From the NCBI GenBank assembly GCA_035048495.1, contig CM068544.1:13138138-13202137 (forward strand): a stretch of DNA of 64,000 nt. The letters run 5' to 3'. Shown piece by piece: positions 9,888 through 21,800 of this stretch. Numbering within the stretch: the stretch's first letter is position 1; each line of letters begins with the position of its first letter. This DNA comes from Euptelea pleiosperma (lineage: Eukaryota; Streptophyta; Magnoliopsida; Ranunculales; Eupteleaceae). A model generated the notes under the pieces. That model saw only the letters and a program-made list of their open reading frames with translations. It was not told where the DNA came from and did no database searches. A program made the position numbers and the translations under genes.

Positions 9888-12800
9888 TCAACAACTAGCA
9901 TCAGGAACATCCATGGTTGCAGTAGGCGTGTGTTCCAAACAGTTGGGGAACTTTGGTGGGAGGGTAAGCAGTGGTTCGTTACCACAAGTTCCCTGGCATG
10001 CCAAACCCAATGCATATCCCAAAGCTCGAGCAACTGGGACTGCAACTGCATTTCCAACTTGTATGTACCTTTAAAGAAATGAAGCAAACACCATTAGTTA
10101 TAATGCTTAGAGACTAGCATTTTAAGACTCAAGATATGACGAAATCTACAAAGAACTGTTGCTTTTGCTTGGAGCATAAGATTTGAAGATCTCTAGCCTT
10201 TTGGAGGTTCATTATTTAATAAATACTGAAGATCTCTAGCCTTTTGGAGGGCAGAGATTCATTTTAACCCAGTATGCATCGTAGTTAGATAAAGGGGGCA
10301 ACTGTGGGGGAGCTAAATATGTCTTAAGGACCAAGGTTTTATAATTCACCGAATTTTGACTCACCGAATTAAAGTGCATGATGTTATATTCACTTTACTC
10401 GTGATATCTAGACATTGTTTACTTGGTTCAATTTTTCTGATTTCATCAGCTTTAGTAGACCCAAACCAACATGGGTTACTAAAAGAATATCATTTGCCTA
10501 ATTATTTTGTATCGGAGCGATTCAATGTATTGAAAACCAAATTGTTTGTCCATTTAAATATGGGTAAACATGCAATTTTGATCCAAAGTTTACTTACATC
10601 CTACAATTTACAAATTGAATCCTTGATTCAAATCAAATTTTAACCCAAACAATTTGAATCTTAGATCTAAATCCATTTAGATAAAAAAAATAGTTAATAA
10701 AGCCCTTGAAACATCACTTAGCACTGATCAAAAAAAATACATGTCTATACACAACGCGAAATATTTAGAATTGAAAATGGTGGTAAACATAGAAACTTGT
10801 TTAATTTCACAATGAATTGATGATGCATGGTTTTGATTTTTCTTTTTTCAAGGAATTGGAAAGGTCTTTTGTTGGTATATTAATTTCGAACAATCACACT
10901 GTATTAAATATCAAGGATTGTAAGGTAAGTTGTTTGCATATCAAGGATTTGTACCAAAACTTGTCATTATGAGTAGAATTTTAGGGTTTATTGCTAAACT
11001 TGAGTGTTTACATAGATCTACTTCAAGCTCTTATATAGAGCATTACAATGATTCAAAACAGGAAAGAAATCCTAAGAATATAAAATCAAATCCTAAGATA
11101 TTATTCTAATTTTGTGATGAGATACACCAATAGTGATATGGTGTATCTAACACACTATATTCTCTAACAATGAGAAAATTATAGAGTAGGTAGGCATATT
11201 AATTTTCCTAATTTTTTAATACATGATAAAATGTTATTTCGCATTTTCAAAACTCAAAGAAAAATCTTTCTGAATCTTATCATCAAACGATTTGAAACCG
11301 ATTCAATTTGAATCCTTCTCCACACTATTTTTCAATCCTGTGACAAGTTATTTTTATCTTTTAAATGTCTTTTCAATTAGAAAAGTTCAATGACTATTTA
11401 GTTCAAACCAAATTGCAATGGCGAACAAGAAATGGTAGTAGACCTTCCACTAATTAAATGCAAGGGTAGTGGTTAGGGCCAAACCTCAAGCTCAACGATC
11501 TACTGAGATAAACCCTTCAAGGGCAGCTCAAAGAGTTTCTTCACACCTAGATAATTTCAACAAAAAATCTCTTCTTCTACATATGGGCTTACTCCTTGAT
11601 ATGAGCATAAGCATCTTCATCCAACCAATGTAACTCTTCTTGGCTCACCCAAGTACACTCACAGTCATGAACTTGCCATCCCACTTAACCAAGAATCTAT
11701 AATATGAGCCATCTCAAATTTGTAGTGTTTGCTCAACTATTTCCTCTACTCAGTTCATAGGTAATTCAGGCAGTTAGCTTTGATCTCGTTCTCAACATCA
11801 TTCTCATCCATATCTAATCCCAAATGGAAATTGTAGAAGATAACCACAATAAATCTTGAGAAAATGCTTATATGGTAGAAAAATATTGTCTCCTCATCAC
11901 TACCGTACACAGAGAAAAACATCTAAACCGTGTAAATTTATAAGATACAACAAAAACCAAATTCATACAAATCCTAGCTCATAAACATAACTCGGATGCC
12001 CAAACTAACCAACCTATCCAAGATTCCGCCAAAAGCATACAAGTTCTAAGGAATAACATAGTATGAGATCAATGCACTGGCCACTAAACGCACCCTTGCT
12101 AAGGGACTGGCAATGATAATAATTAATCCCACACATCCTGAAATTATGTGAGATGGCACGCACTAAATAATAGAAGTTGTCATGATTAGTCACTTACACC
12201 CATGTGCATGAAACTTTGTTCAGTCCATGCTTATTCCTTGGCTATTCAAGGGACGTCCATGTGACGACACGTGCAAAGGAGAACTAATGACATTTTCTCT
12301 TTGACTAATGAAGAAAATGAACAATTGATATAGGAAGGTAAAGGGACAAATTTTCAGCATGTTCTCTTTTAAGCTTATACATGCGTTATCCCACCTACTA
12401 ACTTTATTGCCAAGGACCCTCCAGGGCTTTGTTGTGCAAGGTCCCTTGGCAAGAAGACTTACATGAAGAATTGAGAGAACATACTAGAGCTATGAAAATT
12501 GACAATTAGACTTACATTAAAGAATGGGGTGGCTCGTGGAGTCGACAATTAGATGGAAAAACCAAATTTCTTTGCCACAGCCTACTCCTTCAAAAAGTTC
12601 AACCTCATTGCCACTGTTTCCACATTTCTAGAGAACTCAACATGGTCCAATCTTTCCCAATTTGAACTGGTGATACAACCCCTTTGGAAGTCGCTATTGT
12701 CTGAGGCACACCATTACCATGTCACCAAGTTCATGGCTTTTGGCCCTCCAGTGCTTGTCCCTATTTTTTTAATCCTTTCACTTTCACTCTACAATCATTT

Positions 12801-15800
12801 CGCACTTTGCTATGAATTTGTTTTACTAACTCAATGTAGGCATCGACCTCATCACTATTTGTTTTCTTGGCTTGTCGACAAATCACAATCATTGTTGGTA
12901 CACAATTTCAACTTGAGTGCTTCCTACAGTTCAGCGACTTGCAATATTGTAAGCAAATTCTGCAAGAGATAATATCAAGTCCCATTGCTTCAAATGTTCA
13001 CCAATAAGCAATGGAGCAACTTGCAAAGCATCCAATTCACCACTTCAGTCTGTTAGTTAATTTGAGGATGATACACACTGCTTTATATTGCAAACGTGTC
13101 CAGAGAGGTTGCCAAATTCTCACCCAAAATGGCTAGAAAATTGTGTCATAATCTGGGTGATAGATTTGGGCACCTCTTGGAACCAAACCGGGAATTGAAG
13201 AAAAGTCGAGAATTCCTCAAGGAATTGTAAGTTTCATGGCATGTGATAAAGTAAACCATATTCAAGAAAGAATTGACCACAACAAAAATAGTCATCCTTG
13301 TTAGCAGCCTTCGGTAACACTAATACACAGTTCATGAAAATGTCAGTCCCTTTGGCATTCGGCCCTTTGAGATTGGGGAGATACGACAACACTCTACAAA
13401 TTGAATTACATCAAGGTGGAGCTTCAACAAAAAATATCTACAAGACAATGTAGTATATGTCTTGGCCATACCAAGATACCCTCTCATTCCACTACTATGC
13501 AACCCCATCAATAATTTTTCTTTATATGAACCCCTTAAAATTCAAAGTTCCCCAAGGAAGCCACCCTTGGTTTGTACTCCTTTCTCACAACAATGTGATG
13601 TCTAATTGAAAAGGGGTCTTCGACATAGAGTTCCTTAAGTCTCAAAATCATTGACTACTTGAAGCTAGCTACCACAATGGATGTCTTGAAGAGGTGGGAT
13701 CGCTAACTCAATGCGTCTACCCAAGTTATGCTTCAATACAAATGTGAATTCTCGTATGTGGGCTACCCATTTTACATGTTGACTACTTAGTTTTATTAGG
13801 TGTTGAAGAACGAAGTACCTTAAGGTTCGAATACAAGATAAATTAACATTGAACCAAAAGATGCCTCTAAAATTTAATGCTTGGACAATAACACATTGAA
13901 CGAAGAGTTGATCATTACTACTCCTAGATTTACAAATTCACATTTTTCCAATTTCTTTTCTCCCCATTTTCTTCAATTCTAATACATTCAACCATATGAC
14001 CTTGAGTTCAATACTAAGACATCAAAACTCCTTGAGAGCAAACACTCATTAAGAAATAACACATTCACAGAAAGAAAAAAAGAAAAAACAATTCTCATAA
14101 TTTTAACTAACTTTCTATATAGAGAGATAAAAAGATCCAACTAATAAAGTGAAAATCCACAAATCATTGTGTCCAAGATAGATGCTAAAAATAATAAAAT
14201 TAAGCAAGAATGTTAAATTAGATGGCCTCTCTTTAAACAATATCAATACAGAAATCCTAGTAGATTAAAGGATGATTGCACACTTTATCACAGGTAGAGG
14301 GCTCTTTAGAATGATTGACTCATAATAATTATTCTCTTATTTTTTGGTTTTTTCCCTTCAACAAAGATCATTGAACCATGAGTCATAATTTTCAAATACT
14401 GAGGAGGTTACCTCTCTTTAATAGGTCCACAAAGCTTATAGTAGTCGGGAAATCCTTGTAACCTTGCATTTTCACGGATGGATAGAACTCGATCTTGTTC
14501 TGGATGCAAGATTGTCTGTCAAGAAATTCAAAAGTTGAATATAATCCTACATACATAATTGCATGTACACAAACTAAAATTATATAAATCATATGAAGAA
14601 AAACAAAAACCTGATTGTGGGGCTCCGCCCTTGTCACTACAGTTGGGACAGTTTCATCCCACCACAAACGACCAAAAGGCCTAAATCATTTACACTAATG
14701 TAAGAAAAATGCCAAAAAGCAAATCAAGTAATAAACAAAAACTTGTATGTTTGAAAGAAACAATTCTTACTTTGTTGACGTTCCTTTAACAAAACTCATT
14801 GCATAATCAGGTACCTAGAGCACAAATAAGACGACTCCTACTTAGTGAAAGAAAGAGTAGTGAAAAACAATGAGGTGGCTAATAACAAGTATTACCAAAG
14901 GCTTTCCTGAAGGTAGAAGAACTCTTTCAATAGATTCGTCCCATTCAACCTTATTATCTTGACGAACTGAGACACCTGGTAGATTTCTAAAGTTCGCACC
15001 CTAGAACAAGCAAATGGACAAACCAGTCAAGAAGGGTGTTAACATGTTTATAGTGAATGAACGAGAATTATCTCTTATGACTTTTCAACAAAAATAGATA
15101 AGCAATAAAAACCTTTTTCTTAGGAATCCGACAAACTCGTTGATAATCATCCTCATTCAATTGCAAAGGGCGATGATCATTTAGCATGGATTTCTGTGAT
15201 GGCTTTGGTCCAGAGGCAATAGAACCCACCAACTCTACAGAAGGACAAAAACTTTTAATCAAAAGAGGGACCTCATCACCCACATCATGTAGACCAAAAA
15301 GACTTCCAACAATTTGCATGTATGTTGTCATTGATTCAAAATGTAAGTTGTACAGATATTTGGGCAAAAGACCAAAAAAAATGAGCATGCCTATCACTTT
15401 TCGTAGGAGAAAAGAATGTAACACAGATTTGTATACGTATAATTGTTTGCAAATTTTGTCAAGTAAACAATGTAAATGCCATATTGCCAATAAATAAACC
15501 ATATGTAAAATGCATAGAGGACAAATACCATTCAAGAGAAATATTTTGAAGGGCACAATAGGTAAGGATGCTTTTGGCTGCAGTTTTTTTTGTGCCATAG
15601 CCCTTGCGAGCTTCACCCTCAATGGGTTTGAGGGGAATCCACCTTTTTATACAAGAATTGAAGTTGAACAGTAGAAAAGATGCAAAAAAAAAAAAAAAAA
15701 GAATTATGGGTCCAGTGCAAAATATAGTCCTTAATACACTCCAGACAAGTGAGCACGTTAAGCCCCTCTAACAAGAGGACCTGGACCACAGCCATAGTAA

Positions 15801-18800
15801 CCCTGAAATCCAAACATGCCCTAATTGTACCCACCAATCTGTTTAATGTGTCACACTGAAAAAAATTATGGTTTTAATGAAAATGTGGCCCTTGTCAAGT
15901 TTAATCAGATTCTTCTTCCATTCAAAAGCTCTTTCAGTTTTAATGCTCCAAAGATGATCTATCATAAGGTTTGCGCACCTGTATGACAGATATTTGTGTT
16001 TTCTTTCTCTTCTAAACCTAAAATCATATTCAATAAAAAAAAAGTTTAAGAAAATATTCAACCTGCAAATTCAAAATATGGTTATTTCAACATCAAAAAA
16101 CAATCATTACAAGTTACTAGATGCTTTAAGTCTAGCTAGGTAATTACTAAGAGCGAGCCAAAAAAGAAAGAAAAAACAAAAAATAAGTTTTTGATGTTAG
16201 GTTAGTCAACCGTCAAGGAAGAAAAAAAACAAGCCTGCAAATATAAGCATCAAGGAGTTGTTGCCTTTAACATGCAAATGCATACATACAAGAAAAGGAT
16301 AACATTGCTGCATCTGAATAAAAATGAAGGGCATTTATGGCTGGAGAAACAGTATGAAAGAAAGCAATTGACAAGCTAAACAATTAAATAGTATAGGAAA
16401 CAAGTTTCTAATATTGCCCATGTAGAATAAAGATGAAAGGCATTTATGGTAAGAGAAACATTAGATAGAAAGTGGGTACTACAACAAAAGTATTCGTATA
16501 AAAAATAAGTATCAAGTTAATGGAAATATAGAGTTTAACAAAGTTTCACCAGGGAAGATATCCTACAATTTAATCTCATTAACATGAGATAGATACAATT
16601 GACAATCAAAACTAGCCACCACTTGTCACAGTGACTTAATTAAAGTTTTACATTTCAAGATCAGCTTCATAATGTAAAGGAATGAAAGTCCTTTTTGTTC
16701 CCATTTTCATATTCCCTGCTGCAACATTTTGCACTCGACAGTCCTACCCTGTGAAGTGACTTTTTTGTCACCTAAGGGCAGTCTAGTAACTTCATACAAG
16801 GTGGTGCAGGTTCTCTAGATAGCATTCCAGATTAGAAGTTTGGATAGGACATTCTTCTTACACATGGTAATTGAGGTGGCATGCCAAGGGGGCTCCACTT
16901 GTTTCATAAACTCACCCCCTTCCCTTGTGGCAAGTTTCAGCACAATACTCTCAGCCGCAGGGGAAAAGGGCGAGGTTCTTTTCACTTCCTTTTCTGTTTT
17001 TAAAGTCTTAAAAAATAATAATCAAGGACTATCATTTACAGGGAAAATTCAATATCTAATAGGGTATGTGTTGCATGGTCAAGTGCGCTTTTCACATCTC
17101 CAATACAGAGGTTCATCTATCAGATGGACAATTACAATTGGCCACATCAGCCCTCCATATGGCAATAAGAGGGCACCAATCCAGAGGAAAAAAACGACAA
17201 GCCATCCAAAAACCTGTTTCCCTTGTCAATATACAGGAGATACTTCTCTTCATAAAACACAACATAAAAAGCAAGTGTACAGAATAAACTTTGAGATGGT
17301 AATAGAGCTAGAGGATTTATAGAGAGGTACCCTAATCATTGATTCATCACCAATGTGTTTTACTCATTTAGAAGAGCTGAAGAGCATAGCATGTGATTGT
17401 TCATTTTATCTTCAATAAGAACAATGAGCTCACCATGTTTGCTTAATCGTATTTGTCTTTGGAACTCTGTCTGACCAGCTCTCCCATACGGCATCTCATC
17501 TCGAGTTTCATAATTTGTGACCTGCACGTAATATAATAGAAGACCTTTGCCATAAAATCCATGCTAAATAATTGAACAATTTAAGCATTACTGTAGAAAT
17601 ATCAACTCACATACCGTAGGAAGGTCTGAAATTGCATCCCCAAGGAGTAGAGCCTTTTCTAATTTACAAGGCTGGTATTCATCAAATGCAACAGTATTTC
17701 CCTGTATTTATGCCAACAATTATTGATTCTCAAGCCATTTATAGATGATGGATCAAACTAACAAAAATAACTTTCATACCTCAAATTCCTGGGGGACAAT
17801 ACCGCGGACAACCACTTCATGAGTCGGTAATGGATATTGAGGCAACTTCTGCAAAAGGAAAGGAACCCATGAAGAAACAGTCCTCTCATGATTTATTAAT
17901 GTTTTCACGTAAACTTACCTCCTTAGGACAAGCCCCCCACAAGAATGCACGCATACGAAACTGAGGAAGGCCATAGCATCCAGCTGCCATCAGTCCCAAC
18001 CTTGCTTGATAGTTCATGGCAACAAGACGGCTCAAAGCATATCGGCCAAGAAAACCACCAGCAAACTTTAAAATATCAACCACATTCTCCATTAGAACAT
18101 ATTTTGGCTTCAAGTAATTGACAATATCCATAAAAACAACAAGCTGCCGATTCTTTGGGTCCTCCAAAGGTGCATCTTTATTTCTAAAACGGTTGAATCC
18201 ACTAATGCCTTGGCAAGGAGGACCACCACATATAACATCTACATCACCCTAAATAATCAAACGAAAAAAGATAAATAGTCATTGGAATACAATATTAATA
18301 AGAATATAACCATGAAAAAAGACAAAAATGTAAGATGTAACCAACTAAGAATCTTGAAGGTGAAAACAAACTTACTGGTAGAGGTAAGATGTTTGATTTG
18401 TATCCGCTGGTCACAAAGTCCTTTATTCTTTCTTGGCATTTGCTGGTTGGATAAATTACAATGCACCTTTGTTATGGAACCAACTAATATAGCATATGAA
18501 AAAAGGTTTGTAGTAGACAAAAAGAAAACAGAAAATCCCATGGAAGTAGCATACCTAAGACCCTCAATAGGCTCCCAAGTGTCATCACTAGGACCATAGC
18601 CTTTCCAACGTACCTAAATTAAAGCCAAATATGACAAAACACAGAATTAATAAATACAATAAGAAAAAGTAATGAATCTAATTGCCTAGGATTAACAACT
18701 TCAAAAATAAAAATTGCATATCAGGGTTAAAACAACAATGACAACAAAATAACAATTTGAGGATACATAACTTCTATACAATGGTGTCTCAACCAAACCA

Positions 18801-21800
18801 TATTTAACGGTACCAACAGATTTAACAACGAAAAATTTCTGACAACAAAATATAAATGAGATGTGCCCAATGCATTAAAAAAAATAACAGAACATAAGAA
18901 ATAAGTATGCACCTATGTTGCGTTGATATGGATATAAGCGTCAAAGTCTGACATGGCGCAGTGTCCCATTCAGTGAAACTTGAAAAAAGAGATTCTTGGA
19001 CTTGGCAATATACTTTTAAGTCATGCGAAACGAAGTAATTGCTTTTTCTTGCATAATAATAAGGATAATAGTGAATAATGTGATAGGATGCCTTATGATT
19101 TGTATCATATACTTACAGACAAGAAAATACATATGTACTTAAAATCAAGGAAATAAATTTCCCGAAATTAACGAAATATTTCGCGAAATATTTCCATTTT
19201 CTAGGTTACCGACAAGAAAGAATACATACACGAAATGTTTCCATACATGTCGAAATATTTCGTGTTAACAGTAAATTTCGGTCAATTGACGGTATAAATA
19301 TGTATTATTTTGGTCGAAATGTTTCGACATCAATAGAAACATTTCGATCGAAGGTAGGAAATGTCCCATTTGAGCACCACGAATCTCATATTTGATCATT
19401 TAACCCCTTTCCATATATATATATATAGAAGACCAATCCATTATAGACCGCTATGGTTATTCATTTCCACACTACATATGGTTGTATATTATGGTTTGAT
19501 AGTTTATGAGTGTTTTTAGGCTTGTTTTTATCATTTCCCATACTTTCCAGAAACATTTCTATAATATTTCCATCATTTCCGCATTATTTCCATCATTTCC
19601 ACGAAAATATATTATTTCCACACTAGTCGAAATATTTCCACGAAATATTTCCATTTCCGGGCTGGTCGAAATAAACCTCGAAACCGAAATTTATTTCCTT
19701 GCTTAAAATTAATTCCCATAGGCTATATGGGATGAGATTTTGGGTTTAGAGTTGTAATCACAACAATACAACTTTAACAACTTGATGGTCTATCTTTATA
19801 CCTTATTATCCTTATGGTTGCTTACTTTTATTATGTGTTTATGATGTTATTATATAATGAATCATTTAATTCACTACTGCAATTTGCAACGTTTCTTATT
19901 TGCTTACTTTAATAGTTGATTAGCGATTGGTACTAAAATAAATTAAAACAAACTAAACTGTTTAGAATTCATCTTTCAATTTTTTTAGTATCTCTTGTTA
20001 TTTTTTAAAATAAAAGCCTTGCTTCTCAAACACACGCATCACCTTGTGCCTTACACCTCAGGCGCCAAGGGTCCTTCATCTTGTACCCTTAACTACCTTG
20101 AAGTTCATGAGGAAAAACATTTATGAAATAAACGCAGTTTGTAAGGTTTCCATAAGATACCTCATCACTTTTATGTTTTAGCAAAAGCGAACAATATGCA
20201 AAACCATTGTTTAGTAACATAGGCAAATTTATCATTTTGTGAAGGAGAAGAAACTCTAAGGGCGTATTCATACAATTGAGAAACTTTGGGGTGTTTTGTT
20301 TCACTAGAAAAAGTAGGGGTGTATCTGTAAATACAGACTGTAGGGAACATGTATTCGTTATTTTCTCTTTTGAAAACTTTCTCTCACTAATGCTAGTCTT
20401 GACTCAATCAAGGTTACCTGATAGTGTATCAAAAGGAGCAATGACTATAAAGATCAGCGGATTTCCAAATTAATTAAACATGAGTGTCAAGTATTATGTA
20501 TTTTTTATGGTTTATTGAGGTGGCTCATAAATCGGGAGATTTCTAAGTCGGATATTGCGCATCTAAACATGCTTAGAGCATTAGAATGACTCTTCTATTA
20601 CTCTACCTAGCTTTTCTTTATATACCTTATCTTTCCATCATTTTGTACTATAAAATGCTCTAAAAACCAGACCATACCAAATGGTTTCAGGGTGAACAGC
20701 CCCCAAATCTTGTACAGCTCAACCCCCGACCCACTTTTATCAAAAAACAATGCTAAATCATTAAACGTATTCAAACTGGACAGTCAACCTCTCAAACTAG
20801 ACCTTTATGGCTATTTAAAGAGTTTGAAACATTCTTTTTATATTTTTTCTAAATAAATTCATTAATAATTTCATAGGACATCATGGTCAACCCAAATTGA
20901 TCTAGAGATTGAACTGGGGTTGAACTAGACCGGCCACTTCTCTGATAGCTTAATCCAGTTTTCAGAACATTAGTACTATCTTTCAGCAACAAAATGTCAC
21001 AAACAAAAAAAACAAAAGTTTAAGCTTTAATTATAACCATTAACCACTACAAGCAAAATAAATTCAAGTAGTAAAAGAGTCAGCTAGATATCACACATGA
21101 CCATTTTGAGGGTACATTCCCATATAGCAATACCTTGAAATGTAATCCAGGTTTTTCCTTTTCATTGGGATCACCAAAACAAATGCCGACCAATTTTCCC
21201 ACTTCGAATTCTCCAGAGGTAACCTTGGAGCTATTTTCTTCATCATCATCATCCTCTACATTAGTTGGCATCGAGCTCTGTGTTTGTGAATGCCGAGTAC
21301 CCAACAAAGAGAAATCCTTGCAAAGCTTTTCCCACTCCTTTAGCAAAGTCAAGAAATCATCCGCAGTTTCATTTCTGACCTGAAAGTAATTGGAATTTAA
21401 ATCATTTTTTTGGAATCTATGTACATAAATATATTGACACAAACACAAATACAAAAAGAAAATAAAGGCACCTCAACTATACCTCGGTCTCAGGGTGGTT
21501 TAACTTCAGACTTAGACAAGCATATTGATTTAAATCAACAGCCCACCTCTATACAAACCAATACAAAGAATCAATGCATATACAAAGAAAAGATAATGTA
21601 TACATTTATATATATAAATACAAGCACATTACATCATGTATACATACAAATGACATAAAACCAGCTAGTTGACTTACAGTAACAAGATTTACACCAGATA
21701 TGGTTGCACCAAGGCATAGGCCAGTAGACATAGCACCACATCCAGAATATAGATCCAATAATGTCAGCTCCGACTTCTGAGATCTACAGACTAGAGAAGA

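Noticed and set aside
12553..12972. 139-codon plus-strand ORF in CMT intron 19
   Set aside because: It is a shadow of the minus-strand integrase relic, whose motifs are readable on the other strand.
15068..15622. 184-codon minus-strand ORF as a separate gene
   Set aside because: Only its last ~41 codons are real (CMT exon 15); the upstream part is intron read-through without similarity.
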